From Pseudomonas pharyngis (GTDB lineage: Bacteria > Pseudomonadota > Gammaproteobacteria > Pseudomonadales > Pseudomonadaceae), in contig NZ_BQID01000001.1 in NCBI RefSeq assembly GCF_021602345.1, forward strand, positions 434,001 through 498,000: a stretch of DNA of 64,000 nucleotides, read 5' to 3'. The position numbers and the translations under genes are program-made. The notes under the pieces were generated by a model. The model was not told where the DNA came from. It ran no database searches and saw only the letters and a program-made list of their open reading frames with translations. Within the stretch, counting starts at the first letter, position 1, and each line of letters opens with the position of its first letter. Below are positions 37,907 through 48,986 of the stretch, piece by piece.

Positions 37907-39304
37907 ATGAGCACCCCCGCCCAAGTCGCCCCGAAGCTTCCCGACAGCATCTTCCGCGCCTATGACATTCGCGGCACCGTGCCGGAATTCCTCAATGGCG
38001 AAACCGCCTACTGGATCGGTCGCGCCATCGGTTCCCAGAGCCTGGCCCAGGGCGAACCGAACGTGTCCGTCGGCCGTGACGGCCGCCTGTCCGGTCCGGA
38101 ACTGGTTGCCGAACTGATCCGCGGTATCGCCGAAAGCGGCTGCCATGTCAGCGACGTCGGCCTGGTGCCGACCCCGGCGCTGTACTACGCCGCCAACGTG
38201 CTGGCCGGCAAATCCGGCGTGATGCTCACCGGCAGTCACAACCCGTCGAACTACAACGGCTTCAAGATCGTGATCGCCGGCGACACCCTCGCCAATGAAC
38301 AGATTCAGGTTTTGCATGAGCGTATCAAGACCGGCAACCTGAGCAGTGGCACGGGCAGCGTGACCCAGGTCGAAATCCTCGACCGCTACACCACCGAAAT
38401 CGTCCAGGACATCAAACTGGCCCGGCGCCTGAAAGTCGTGGTCGACTGCGGCAACGGCGCGGCCGGCGTGATCGCCCCGCAACTGATCGAAGCACTGAAC
38501 TGCGAAGTCATCCCGCTGTTCTGCGAAGTCGACGGCAACTTCCCGAACCACCACCCGGACCCGGGCAAGCCTGAGAACCTCGTCGACCTGATCGCCAAGG
38601 TCAAGGAAACCAACGCCGACATCGGCCTGGCCTTCGACGGTGACGGTGACCGCGTCGGCGTGGTGACCAACACCGGCACCATTGTGTTCCCGGATCGCCT
38701 GCTTATGCTGTTCGCCCGTGACGTGGTGGCGCGCAACCCGGACGCGGAGATCATCTTCGACGTCAAATGCACCCGTCGCCTGATCCCGCTGATCAAGGAA
38801 TATGGCGGCCGGCCGCTAATGTGGAAGACCGGTCACTCGTTGATCAAAAAGAAAATGAAACAGTCCGGCGCACTGCTGGCCGGCGAAATGAGCGGGCACA
38901 TTTTCTTCAAGGAGCGCTGGTTCGGTTTCGACGACGGCATTTACAGCGCCGCACGGCTGCTGGAAATCCTCAGCAAGGAAAAATCTTCGGCCGAGGAGCT
39001 GTTCGCGACCTTCCCGAACGATATTTCCACGCCGGAAATCAATATCCATGTGACCGAAGAGAGCAAATTCAGCATCATTGATGCACTGCACGATGCGCAG
39101 TGGGGCCCAGGCGCCGACCTGACCACCATTGACGGCGTGCGGGTCGACTACGCCAAAGGCTGGGGCCTGGTGCGCGCGTCCAACACCACACCGGTGCTGG
39201 TGCTGCGCTTCGAGGCCGATGACGAGGCTGAATTGCAGCGCATCAAGGCTGTGTTCCATGCCCAACTGAAACGCGTTGCACCTGATCTCCAACTACCGTT
39301 CTGA
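37907..39304 (+). CDS. algC: Phosphomannomutase/phosphoglucomutase AlgC
   Basis: 465 residues from ATG 37907 (GGAG upstream). The phosphoserine loop is TGSHNPSNYNG (Ser110), the metal loop FDGDGDRVG, and the sugar-binding loop GEMSGH. It interconverts mannose and glucose 1- and 6-phosphates, feeding alginate, LPS core and, in P. aeruginosa, rhamnolipid synthesis. It is the normal short form of AlgC without the extra N-terminal region found in some species. argB follows 24 bases later. Confidence 0.97.
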   Translation: MSTPAQVAPKLPDSIFRAYDIRGTVPEFLNGETAYWIGRAIGSQSLAQGEPNVSVGRDGRLSGPELVAELIRGIAESGCHVSDVGLVPTPALYYAANVLAGKSGVMLTGSHNPSNYNGFKIVIAGDTLANEQIQVLHERIKTGNLSSGTGSVTQVEILDRYTTEIVQDIKLARRLKVVVDCGNGAAGVIAPQLIEALNCEVIPLFCEVDGNFPNHHPDPGKPENLVDLIAKVKETNADIGLAFDGDGDRVGVVTNTGTIVFPDRLLMLFARDVVARNPDAEIIFDVKCTRRLIPLIKEYGGRPLMWKTGHSLIKKKMKQSGALLAGEMSGHIFFKERWFGFDDGIYSAARLLEILSKEKSSAEELFATFPNDISTPEINIHVTEESKFSIIDALHDAQWGPGADLTTIDGVRVDYAKGWGLVRASNTTPVLVLRFEADDEAELQRIKAVFHAQLKRVAPDLQLPF

Positions 39305-39328
39305 TTGCTGATTCACCCGGAGCCCTGA

Positions 39329-40234
<906 letters not shown>

Positions 40235-40248
40235 GCGCTCGCGCAAAC

Positions 40249-40289
40249 AAAAAGACCCCGCTCAGCCTGGCTGAGCGGGGTCTTTTTTT
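40249..40289. terminator. Bidirectional intrinsic terminator argB/pyrE
   Basis: A-run, a 12-bp stem (GACCCCGCTCAG/CTGAGCGGGGTC), five-base loop and a T-run of seven. It separates the convergent argB and pyrE. Confidence 0.95.
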
Positions 40290-40303
40290 GCCTGAAGCTG
40301 CGA

Positions 40304-40948
40304 TCAGACGCCGAACTGGGCGCGATAGGCTTCAACGGCTGGCAGGTGCTGCTTGAGCTGCGGATCGTCAGCCAGGAATTCCAGCACCTGGTTCAGCGAC
40401 ACGATGCTGATGACCGGGATGCCGAAATCACGCTCGACTTCCTGGATTGCCGACAGCTCGCCGTTACCGCGCTCCTGACGGTTCAGGGCGATCAGCACGC
40501 CGGCGGCCTTGGCGCCGTCCTGGGAAGCGATGATCTGCATCACTTCACGGATCGCAGTGCCGGCAGTGATCACGTCGTCGATGATCAGCACATCACCGGT
40601 CAGCGGTGCGCCGACCAGGCTGCCGCCCTCGCCGTGGGCCTTGGCTTCCTTGCGGTTGAAGCACCATGGCAAATCACGGTTATGGTGTTCGGCCAGCGCC
40701 ACGGCAGTGGTTGCCGCCAGCGGGATGCCTTTGTAGGCCGGGCCGAACAGCACGTCGAACGGAATACCGCTCTCGGCGATGGCTGCGGCGTAGAAACGGC
40801 CCAGCTGCGCCAGCGCGGAACCCGAGTTGAACAGGCCGGCATTGAAGAAGTAAGGACTGGTGCGCCCGGACTTCAGGGTGAACTCACCGAAGCGCAAAAC
40901 GCCGCGATCGATGGCAAAACGAATGAAATCGCGCTGATACGCTTGCAT
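40304..40948 (-). CDS. pyrE: Orotate phosphoribosyltransferase
   Basis: 214 residues from ATG 40948; a longer frame to 40969 adds seven residues and is disfavoured. Motifs include [13 protein letters not shown] at the N-terminus, [11 protein letters not shown], and the PRPP loop [14 protein letters not shown]. It makes OMP from orotate in pyrimidine synthesis. It is divergent from crc, with an 82-base shared control region, the classic crc-pyrE pair of Pseudomonas. Confidence 0.97.
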   Translation of the reverse strand: MQAYQRDFIRFAIDRGVLRFGEFTLKSGRTSPYFFNAGLFNSGSALAQLGRFYAAAIAESGIPFDVLFGPAYKGIPLAATTAVALAEHHNRDLPWCFNRKEAKAHGEGGSLVGAPLTGDVLIIDDVITAGTAIREVMQIIASQDGAKAAGVLIALNRQERGNGELSAIQEVERDFGIPVISIVSLNQVLEFLADDPQLKQHLPAVEAYRAQFGV

Positions 40949-40994
40949 GAAAAAAACCCCAAATACCACGGATTTAGCTAATTAGCTTGACGCC

Positions 40995-41007
40995 GTGTAT
41001 CATACAC
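40995..41007. promoter_or_regulatory. 13-bp palindrome in the pyrE-crc promoter region
   Basis: GTGTAT-C-ATACAC stands in the middle of the 82-base divergent region. TATCAT within it could serve as a -10 box for crc (TTAGCT lies 18 bases upstream), and the complement TATGATAC as one for pyrE. It may thus be overlapping promoters or an operator. Confidence 0.4.
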
Positions 41008-41030
41008 GCACGCGATTTTTGGGGCCATTT

Positions 41031-41810
41031 ATGCGGATCATCAGTGTGAACGTCAATGGTATTCAGGCTGCAGTCGAGCGTGGTTTGCTCAGTTGGCTGC
41101 AGGCACAGAATGCCGACGTCATCTGCCTGCAGGACACCCGTGCCTCCGCCTTTGAACTGGACGACCCAGCCTTCCAACTGGATGGCTACTTCCTTTATGC
41201 CTGCGATGCTGAAGTCCCTGCCCAAGGCGGCGTGGCTTTGTATTCGCGGTTGCAACCGAAGGCTGTCATCAGCGGTCTCGGATTCGAGACGGCCGACCGC
41301 TACGGGCGCTACCTGCAAGCAGATTTCGACAAAGTCAGTATTGCCACCTTGCTGCTTCCTTCGGGGATGAACGGCGATGAGGACTTGAACCAGAAGTTCA
41401 AGCTCATGGACGACTTCGGCAAGTACCTGGACAAACAGCGGCGCAAACGTCGCGAGTACATTTATTGTGGCTCGCTGTACGTCGCGCAGCAGAAGCTCGA
41501 CATCAAGAACTGGCGCGACAGCCAGCAATCCCCCGGCTTCCTGGCGCCGGAACGTGCCTGGATGGACGAGATTGTCGGCAACATGGGTTATGTCGACGCC
41601 TTGCGCGAAGTCAGCCGCGAAGGCGACCAGTACAGCTGGTGGCCGGACAACGAACAGGCCGAGATGCTGAATCTGGGCTGGCGCTTCGACTACCAGATCC
41701 TGACTCCAGGGCTGCGGCGCTTCGTGCGCAGCGCACGCCTGCCGCGTCAGCCTCGGTTCTCACAGCACGCGCCGCTGATCGTCGACTACGACTGGACGCT
41801 GACTATCTAA
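41031..41810 (+). CDS. crc: Catabolite repression control protein Crc
   Basis: 259 residues from ATG 41031, the length of Crc. It has the exonuclease III/endonuclease-exonuclease-phosphatase fold (MRIISVNVNGIQAAVE start), but the nuclease residues are changed: LQDTRA where the enzymes have an LQE metal ligand, and the C-terminal SQHAPL where they have SDH. This agrees with Crc as a non-catalytic partner of Hfq in translational repression of catabolic mRNAs. It is monocistronic, closed by a strong terminator. Confidence 0.97.
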   Translation: MRIISVNVNGIQAAVERGLLSWLQAQNADVICLQDTRASAFELDDPAFQLDGYFLYACDAEVPAQGGVALYSRLQPKAVISGLGFETADRYGRYLQADFDKVSIATLLLPSGMNGDEDLNQKFKLMDDFGKYLDKQRRKRREYIYCGSLYVAQQKLDIKNWRDSQQSPGFLAPERAWMDEIVGNMGYVDALREVSREGDQYSWWPDNEQAEMLNLGWRFDYQILTPGLRRFVRSARLPRQPRFSQHAPLIVDYDWTLTI

Positions 41811-41827
41811 GCGCAGTTTCGTAGTTG

Positions 41828-41864
41828 AAAAAATGCCCGTATCACAAGATACGGGCATTTTTTT
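41828..41864. terminator. Bidirectional intrinsic terminator crc/gltS
   Basis: A-run, a 10-bp stem (TGCCCGTATC/GATACGGGCA) with an ACAA loop, and a T-run of seven. The inner stem CCCGTATC is the same as in the terminator at 32571-32606. Confidence 0.94.
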
Positions 41865-41889
41865 GCCTGCGTTCGAAGTGAAATCGAAC

Positions 41890-43098
41890 TCAGATGACGG
41901 CGAAGAAAGGCAGCATCAGATACAGCTTGATCACGATGACATTAATAATGTCGATGAAGAACGCCCCCACCATCGGTACGACCAAAAACGCGATCTGCGA
42001 AGGCCCATAGCGTTGCGTAACCACTTGCATGTTAGCGATGGCAGTCGGCGTAGCACCGAGACCAAAACCGCAGTGCCCCGCCGCCAGTACGGCAGCATCG
42101 TAGTTACTGCCCATCATCCGGAACGTCACAAAGATCGCGAACAGCGCCATGACCAGCGCCTGTACAGCCAGAATGATGAAGATCGGCAACGCCAACGCCG
42201 CCAGATCCCACAATTTGAGCGACATCAGGGCGATCGCCAGAAACAGCGAGAGGCTGACATTCCCCAACACCGAGACTTCACGTTCAAACACCTGATACAA
42301 CCCCAGCGCTGAAAGACCGTTGCGCAGCACCACGCCCACGAACAGCACGCAAACGAACGTCGGCAATTCGAATGCCGTGCCGTGAAGCAGGCCATTAAGA
42401 AGATTACCCGCCAGCAAGCTGACCGCGATCAGAGCCAGGGTTTCGATAAAGGAAAATGGCGTGATCGAGCGCTCTTTGTTCGGCTGCTCGAAGCCCCGTG
42501 GCAGGCTTTGCGGCGCCTGGGCGTTGCAGCCAGGCACTTCCACACGCTTGATGAGTAAACGAGCAACCGGACCGCCTATCAGACCACCCAGTACAAGACC
42601 GAACGTCGCAGAGGCGATCGCCAGTTCCGAGGCGGAGGCCAGGTCGTATTTCTCATTGAATACCGCGCCCCATGCAGCGCCGGTACCGTGACCGCCCGCC
42701 AGGGTAATCGACCCCGTCAGCAGCCCCATCAGCGGATCAAGGCCAAGCACTTTTGCGAGTCCGATACCCATGGCGTTTTGCAGAATCAGAAGGCCGATGA
42801 CCGCTAACAAGAACATTCCGACTACGCGACCGCCCTTCTTGAGACTGGCGAAATCGGCACTCAGACCGATAGTGGCAAAAAACGCCAGCATGAGCGGTGT
42901 CTGCAATGAGGTATCGAAACGAACTTCTATATCGAGCGCTCGCAATACCAGAAGAACCAGCGCAACCAACAAACCACCCGCAACGGGTTCGGGAATATTG
43001 AAATTGCGCAGTATACCAACACGGGCAACAAGGCCACGCCCCAGCAGAAGTACGAGTGAAGCGGCCACGAGCGTGCCGTAGAAATCGAGCTGAATCAT
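41890..43098 (-). CDS. gltS: Sodium/glutamate symporter GltS
   Basis: 402 residues, the standard length, with about ten hydrophobic segments in two inverted halves. The two reentrant-loop signatures are visible: LTGSITLAGGHGTGAAWG in the first half and AGHCGFGLGATPTAIANMQ in the second. It imports glutamate with Na+ across the inner membrane. It is convergent with crc. The ATG has only a weak upstream site (AATCCAG). A long AT-rich gap lies upstream. Confidence 0.96.
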   Translation of the reverse strand: MIQLDFYGTLVAASLVLLLGRGLVARVGILRNFNIPEPVAGGLLVALVLLVLRALDIEVRFDTSLQTPLMLAFFATIGLSADFASLKKGGRVVGMFLLAVIGLLILQNAMGIGLAKVLGLDPLMGLLTGSITLAGGHGTGAAWGAVFNEKYDLASASELAIASATFGLVLGGLIGGPVARLLIKRVEVPGCNAQAPQSLPRGFEQPNKERSITPFSFIETLALIAVSLLAGNLLNGLLHGTAFELPTFVCVLFVGVVLRNGLSALGLYQVFEREVSVLGNVSLSLFLAIALMSLKLWDLAALALPIFIILAVQALVMALFAIFVTFRMMGSNYDAAVLAAGHCGFGLGATPTAIANMQVVTQRYGPSQIAFLVVPMVGAFFIDIINVIVIKLYLMLPFFAVI

Positions 43099-43482
43099 CT
43101 GGATTATTCTTGGCTATATATTCAGAGGCGAACTTTCCCTGGATACGCCTCATGAACCGGCGAACTGTTCAACACCGGAAACACTGGAATTCAAAAGCCT
43201 TCGATGGCTTGAACATATCGAAATATTTCTGAAGGAATATAACGTGCGGCAACCATAGCAAGCATAAAGTCATGCTGCCAATGTCCTTCGGCAACATAAA
43301 GGCAACGTACTTGTGACTAAAAATGTAAGGCTGATGAATATATTAAATATCCTCTACCACTCATCGCAGAAAGATTATTCCTACAAGCATTACAGGTTTA
43401 TTGAGTTGCAAAAAAGCCCTGACAAGTCAGGGCTTTTAAATATGCGGATTGATTATTCCAACATGCACCTTTCGGCCGGATG
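43099..43482. other. AT-rich gap upstream of gltS
   Basis: 384 bases. From about 43195 to 43410 the DNA is markedly AT-rich compared with the rest of the window. It should contain the gltS promoter and the terminator of the DUF4870 gene (43410-43437). A 66-codon frame starting at 43313 runs through that terminator and has no homology I recognise, so it is not called. Confidence 0.5.
43410..43437 (-). terminator. Intrinsic terminator of the DUF4870/rph side
   Basis: AAAAAAGCCCTGAC, a two-base loop and GTCAGGGCTTTT. On the minus strand the hairpin is followed by a run of six T, placing it 46 bases after the DUF4870 stop. Confidence 0.9.
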
Positions 43483-43851
43483 CTATTTGATCAACCGCCA
43501 AGTGAACGGATAGCGATACGGGAAACCTTCGTTGGCTTTCACTCCACCGATAATTGTCAGCACCAGCGCCGCAATGGCCAGCAGGCCGAACAGCACGAAT
43601 CCGATAATCAGCAGCATCAGCACGAAGCAGATCATCGAAGCGATCGCCACGGTGATCTGGAAATTCAGCGCTTCCTTGCCCTGGGCGTCGATGAACGGAT
43701 CGGTCTCGCGCTTCATCTGCCATAGGACCAGCGGCCCGATCAGCGTGCCGAACGGAATCCAGATCCCCAGCAAGGCGGACAAGTGACAAAACATGGCCCA
43801 TTGGCGAACCTCCTGGCTCGGCTTGGGCAGCAACTCTTGCTCACCACTCAT
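43483..43851 (-). CDS. DUF4870 small membrane protein
   Basis: 122 residues. The sequence WAMFCHLSALLGIWIPFGTLIGPLVLW followed by DPFIDAQGKEALNFQIT is the DUF4870/Tic20-like signature, with three to four hydrophobic helices and a charged tail. The function is unknown. It lies 29 bases after rph on the same strand and probably shares its transcript. Confidence 0.88.
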   Translation of the reverse strand: MSGEQELLPKPSQEVRQWAMFCHLSALLGIWIPFGTLIGPLVLWQMKRETDPFIDAQGKEALNFQITVAIASMICFVLMLLIIGFVLFGLLAIAALVLTIIGGVKANEGFPYRYPFTWRLIK

Positions 43852-43880
43852 TGCGTCCTCCTTGCGGGTTACGAACCTGC

Positions 43881-44603
43881 TCAGTCGGCCAGTGCAGCCT
43901 TTTGCAGTTCGAAGATCTCGTTCATGCCTTTCTTCGCCAGCTCCAGCATCGCGTTCAGCTCTTCAGGCTGGAACGGCGCGCCTTCGGCGGTGCCCTGCAC
44001 CTCAATGAAGCCACCGGTGCTGGTCATCACCACATTGAGATCGGTCTCGGCGGCAGAGTCTTCAAGATAGTCCAGATCCAGCACCGGCTCGCCCTGGTAC
44101 ATGCCCACGGAAACGGCACCGATCATTTGCTTGAGCGGGTCGCCGCCTTTCAGGCCGCCGCGCTTCTTGATCACTTTCAGTGCATCGACCAGCGCAACCA
44201 TGGCGCCGGTGATCGACGCAGTGCGGGTACCGCCGTCGGCCTGGATCACGTCGCAGTCGACGTACAGGGTGACGTCGCCCAGCTTGGACATGTCCAGCGC
44301 GGCGCGCAGGGAGCGGCCGATCAGGCGCTGGATTTCCAGGGTACGGCCGCCCTGCTTGCCACGGCTGGCTTCACGCTGGTTACGCTCGCCGGTGGCGCGC
44401 GGCAGCATGCCGTATTCGGCGGTCAGCCAACCCTGGCCCTGGCCTTTGAGGAAACGCGGCACGCCGTTTTCGACGCTGACGGTGCAGATGACTTTGGTAT
44501 CACCGAATTCGACCAGTACCGATCCCTCGGCGTGTTTGGTGTAGTTGCGGGTAATGCGGATCGAGCGGAGCTGATCGGCAGCGCGACCACTTGGACGTTT
44601 CAT
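43881..44603 (-). CDS. rph: Ribonuclease PH
   Basis: 240 residues from ATG 44603 ([15 protein letters not shown]). Family motifs include [18 protein letters not shown], the RNA-binding [16 protein letters not shown], and [19 protein letters not shown]. The enzyme trims the 3' ends of tRNA precursors with phosphate. The preceding 267-base gap is shared with the divergent yicC-type gene. Upstream codons in the longer frame to 44657 lack family match. Confidence 0.97.
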   Translation of the reverse strand: MKRPSGRAADQLRSIRITRNYTKHAEGSVLVEFGDTKVICTVSVENGVPRFLKGQGQGWLTAEYGMLPRATGERNQREASRGKQGGRTLEIQRLIGRSLRAALDMSKLGDVTLYVDCDVIQADGGTRTASITGAMVALVDALKVIKKRGGLKGGDPLKQMIGAVSVGMYQGEPVLDLDYLEDSAAETDLNVVMTSTGGFIEVQGTAEGAPFQPEELNAMLELAKKGMNEIFELQKAALAD

Positions 44604-44870
44604 AGGAGATACCTGTACTGGGGACGGAAAACTGCGGAGCATTATAGAGCCGCGCACCGCGCCTGGGCACTCGTTAAAAAATCCGGCCGACGACCGAAGG
44701 CCCTGAAACGCGCTTCGCCGACGGCCTGCAGCCCTTTGTCACACCGTGTGTTTGGGCGCATCTGCCGCACTGCGCTACAATCCTGCGCCTTTGCTGCCAG
44801 TCGGCTTAAATTCATTGATATCGAGCTGCGGAGCTTAAATTCGCGCCGATCTGTATCGCGAGGTCACCCC

Positions 44871-45734
44871 ATGGTGCACAGCATGACCGCCTTCGCCCGC
44901 GTCGAAAAAGCCGGCGTCCAGGGCACCCTGAGCTGGGAACTGCGCTCGGTCAACAGCCGCTACCTGGAACCCCACCTGCGCCTGCCGGAGTCGTTTCGCG
45001 ACCTCGAAGGCGCTGTCCGCGAAGCCCTGCGCCAGGGCCTGTCGCGCGGCAAACTGGAATGCACCCTGCGTTTCACCGAGGAAAGCACCGGCAAGCCGCT
45101 GCAAGTGGACCGTGAGCGCGCCGCACAACTGGTCGCCGCTGCCGAAACCGTTGCTGGCCTGATCAAGAACCCGGCCGCGCTGAACCCGCTGGAAGTGCTG
45201 GCCTGGCCAGGCGTACTGGTCGCCGACGCCACCGACCCGCAGGCGCTGAACGCCGAGGCGCTGGCCCTGTTCAATCAAGGCCTGAAAGACCTCAAGGCCG
45301 GCCGCGAGCGCGAAGGCGCGGAGTTGGCCCGCCTGATCAACGATCGCCTGACCTCCATCGAGGAAGATGTGGTGACCCTGCGCGAACTGGTTCCGCAGAT
45401 GCTCGCCACCCAGCGCCAGAAAGTCCTCGACCGTTTCGCCGACATGAAGGCCGAACTGGACCCGCAGCGCCTGGAACAGGAAATGGTCATCCTCGCGCAA
45501 AAGAGCGACGTGGCCGAAGAACTGGATCGCCTGAGCACCCACATCATCGAAGTTCGCCGGGTGCTGAAATCCGGCGGTGCCGCCGGCCGGCGCCTGGACT
45601 TCCTGATGCAGGAGCTCAACCGCGAAGCCAACACACTGGGCTCCAAGGCCTTCGACCCGCGCAGCACCCAGGCGGCGGTCAACCTCAAGGTGTTGATCGA
45701 GCAGATGCGCGAACAAGTGCAGAATATTGAGTAA
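44871..45734 (+). CDS. yicC: YicC-family endoribonuclease-like protein
   Basis: 287 residues from ATG 44871 (GAGG upstream; MVHSMTAFARVE). The N-terminal YicC domain has WELRSVNSRYLEPHLRLPE; the C-terminal DUF1732 domain ends with FLMQELNREANTLGSKA. YicC proteins are stress-induced endoribonucleases in other bacteria. It is 12 bases before gmk, probably co-transcribed. Confidence 0.94.
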   Translation: MVHSMTAFARVEKAGVQGTLSWELRSVNSRYLEPHLRLPESFRDLEGAVREALRQGLSRGKLECTLRFTEESTGKPLQVDRERAAQLVAAAETVAGLIKNPAALNPLEVLAWPGVLVADATDPQALNAEALALFNQGLKDLKAGREREGAELARLINDRLTSIEEDVVTLRELVPQMLATQRQKVLDRFADMKAELDPQRLEQEMVILAQKSDVAEELDRLSTHIIEVRRVLKSGGAAGRRLDFLMQELNREANTLGSKAFDPRSTQAAVNLKVLIEQMREQVQNIE

Positions 45735-46367
<633 letters not shown>

Positions 46368-46435
46368 AACAGCACTTCCCAAAACCGCTGCAAGGGCTTT
46401 ACATTGGCACTTGCAGCGCGTTGAAGAGCCTGGTC

Positions 46436-46472
46436 AAAAAATCAGCGCTTCCCTAATCGCTGGTGATTTTTT
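46436..46472 (+). terminator. Probable terminator behind gmk
   Basis: AAAAAATCA-GCG pairs with CGC-TGG-TGATTTTTT, a stem with a three-base bulge, ending in six T. It would allow partial read-through into rpoZ. Confidence 0.6.
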
Positions 46473-46535
46473 AAACTGTTGAGTCCGCTCGCCCAACCGG
46501 GCAGCGCGCATATTGCATTCGCTCCGAGGAATACC

Positions 46536-46799
46536 ATGGCCCGCGTAACCGTTGAAGACTGCCTAGAACACGTGGAAAACCGCTTTGAGCTGGTCATGCT
46601 CTCTACCAAGCGTGCCCGTCAACTGGCCACCGGCGGCAAAGAGCCCCTGGTTCAGTGGGAAAACGACAAACCGACCGTAGTTGCGCTGCGTGAAATCGCT
46701 GAAGGCCTGATGAGCTACGAGTTCATCGCCGAGCAGGAAATCGTCCACGAAGACCCGGTCTTCGCTGCGTTCGAGGACGAGTCCAACGAGGCCGTCTAA
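46536..46799 (+). CDS. rpoZ: RNA polymerase omega subunit
   Basis: 87 residues from ATG 46536 (GGAGG is not seen, but CGAGGAAT is eight bases away). [20 protein letters not shown] and [12 protein letters not shown] are diagnostic. Omega helps assemble RNA polymerase and forms a ppGpp site, which fits the spoT gene 57 bases downstream. Confidence 0.98.
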   Translation: MARVTVEDCLEHVENRFELVMLSTKRARQLATGGKEPLVQWENDKPTVVALREIAEGLMSYEFIAEQEIVHEDPVFAAFEDESNEAV

Positions 46800-46856
46800 G
46801 CCTATGCCTGGTCGACGTAGCACGGCGCGGGATCACAGCTTACGGCAGGAGACATC

Positions 46857-48962
46857 ATGCCGAGCATAGACGCCCTCGCCGATCGCTTATCGACCTACCT
46901 CGGCAACGACCAGGTCAACCTGGTCCGCCGAGCGTATTTCTACGCCGAACAAGCCCACGACGGCCAACGCCGCCGCAGCGGCGAGGCGTACGTCACGCAT
47001 CCTCTTGCCGTGGCGAATATTCTTGCCGACATGCACATGGACCATCAAAGCCTGATGGCCGCGATGCTGCATGACGTGATCGAAGACACCGGTATCGCCA
47101 AAGAGGCGCTGCAAGCGCAGTTCGGTGAAACCGTGGCCGAACTGGTCGACGGGGTCAGCAAACTGACCCAGATGAACTTCGAGACCAAGGCCGAAGCCCA
47201 GGCTGAAAACTTCCAGAAGATGGCCATGGCCATGGCGCGCGACATTCGCGTGATCCTGGTGAAGCTCGCCGACCGTCTGCACAACATGCGTACGCTGGAA
47301 GTGCTGTCCGGCGAAAAACGCCGACGCATCGCCAAGGAAACCCTCGAGATCTACGCCCCCATCGCCAACCGGCTGGGCATGCACGCGATCCGCATCGAGT
47401 TCGAAGACCTCGGCTTCAAGGCGATGCACCCGATGCGTTCCGCGCGTATCTACCAGGCGGTCAAGCGCGCCCGGGGTAACCGCAAGGAAATCGTCAACAA
47501 GATCGAAGAATCCCTTGGCCACTGCCTCGCCATCGACGGCATCCAGGGTGAAGTCAGCGGTCGCCAGAAACACCTTTACGGCATCTACAAGAAAATGCGC
47601 GGCAAGCGTCGGGCCTTCAACGAGATCATGGACGTCTACGCGTTCCGGATCATCGTCGACAAGGTCGATACCTGCTACCGCGTGCTGGGTGCCGTACATA
47701 ATTTGTACAAACCGTTGCCGGGGCGCTTCAAGGATTACATCGCGATCCCCAAGGCCAACGGCTATCAGTCCCTGCACACCACGCTGTTCGGCATGCACGG
47801 CGTACCGATCGAGATCCAGATCCGCACCCGCGAAATGGAAGAGATGGCCAACAACGGCATCGCCGCCCATTGGCTGTACAAATCCAGCGGTGACGAGCAG
47901 CCGAAAGGCACCCATGCCCGCGCCCGTCAGTGGGTCAAAGGCGTGCTGGAAATGCAGCAACGTGCCGGCAACTCGCTGGAATTCATCGAGAGCGTGAAGA
48001 TCGACCTGTTCCCGGACGAGGTCTACGTGTTCACGCCCAAAGGCCGGATCATGGAGCTGCCCAAAGGCTCCACGGCGGTCGACTTTGCCTACGCGGTACA
48101 CACCGACGTCGGCAACAGCTGCATCGCCTGCCGGATCAACCGTCGTCTCGCGCCGCTGTCCGAACCGCTGCAAAGCGGCTCCACGGTCGAGATCGTCAGC
48201 GCTCCCGGCGCACGGCCGAACCCGGCGTGGCTCAACTTCGTGGTCACCGGCAAGGCGCGAACCCATATCCGCCACGCGCTGAAACTGCAACGCCGCTCCG
48301 AATCCATCAGCCTCGGCGAACGCCTGCTGAACAAGGTGCTCAACGGCTTCGACAGCGCGCTGGAACAGATTCCGGCCGAGCGCGTGAAGGCGATGCTCAC
48401 CGAGTACCGCCTCGAACTGATCGAAGACCTGCTCGAAGACATCGGCCTGGGCAACCGCATGGCCTACGTCGTGGCGCGCCGCCTGCTCGGCGAAGGCGAA
48501 CAACTGCCAAGCCCGGAAGGTCCGCTGGCGATTCGCGGCACCGAAGGCCTGGTCCTCAGCTACGCCAAATGCTGTACGCCGATCCCGGGCGACCCGATTG
48601 TCGGTCACCTGTCGGCGGGCAAAGGAATGGTCGTGCACCTGGACAACTGCCGCAACATCAGCGAAATCAGGCACAACCCGGAAAAATGCATCCAGCTCTC
48701 ATGGGCCAAGGATGTCACCGGCGAATTCAACGTCGAACTGCGCGTCGAGCTGGAACATCAGCGCGGCCTGATCGCGCTGCTGGCCAGCAGCGTCAACGCA
48801 GCCGACGGCAATATCGAGAAAATCAGCATGGACGAACGCGATGGTCGCATCAGCGTTGTCCAGTTGGTGGTCAGCGTCCACGACCGTGTGCACCTGGCCC
48901 GCGTGATCAAGAAACTGCGCGCCCTGACCGGGGTGATCCGCATCACCCGCATGCGTGCATAA
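46857..48962 (+). CDS. spoT: Bifunctional (p)ppGpp synthetase/hydrolase SpoT
   Basis: 701 residues. The HD hydrolase domain (about 20-175) has the HDVIEDTG metal motif. The synthetase domain (about 235-350) contains DVYAFRIIVDKVDTCYRVLG and DYIAIPKANGYQSLHT. A TGS domain (VYVFTPKGRIMELPKGSTAVDFAY) and a C-terminal ACT/RRM domain follow. It balances the alarmone under carbon, fatty-acid and iron starvation. It is followed after 24 bases by a RidA gene, the usual Pseudomonas order. Confidence 0.98.
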   Translation: MPSIDALADRLSTYLGNDQVNLVRRAYFYAEQAHDGQRRRSGEAYVTHPLAVANILADMHMDHQSLMAAMLHDVIEDTGIAKEALQAQFGETVAELVDGVSKLTQMNFETKAEAQAENFQKMAMAMARDIRVILVKLADRLHNMRTLEVLSGEKRRRIAKETLEIYAPIANRLGMHAIRIEFEDLGFKAMHPMRSARIYQAVKRARGNRKEIVNKIEESLGHCLAIDGIQGEVSGRQKHLYGIYKKMRGKRRAFNEIMDVYAFRIIVDKVDTCYRVLGAVHNLYKPLPGRFKDYIAIPKANGYQSLHTTLFGMHGVPIEIQIRTREMEEMANNGIAAHWLYKSSGDEQPKGTHARARQWVKGVLEMQQRAGNSLEFIESVKIDLFPDEVYVFTPKGRIMELPKGSTAVDFAYAVHTDVGNSCIACRINRRLAPLSEPLQSGSTVEIVSAPGARPNPAWLNFVVTGKARTHIRHALKLQRRSESISLGERLLNKVLNGFDSALEQIPAERVKAMLTEYRLELIEDLLEDIGLGNRMAYVVARRLLGEGEQLPSPEGPLAIRGTEGLVLSYAKCCTPIPGDPIVGHLSAGKGMVVHLDNCRNISEIRHNPEKCIQLSWAKDVTGEFNVELRVELEHQRGLIALLASSVNAADGNIEKISMDERDGRISVVQLVVSVHDRVHLARVIKKLRALTGVIRITRMRA

Positions 48963-48986
48963 CTCAAACATTACAAGGAGTCATAC

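Noticed and set aside
43313-43513. A 66-codon frame in the AT-rich gap
   Set aside because: It crosses an intrinsic terminator and the end of the DUF4870 gene; no homology recognised.
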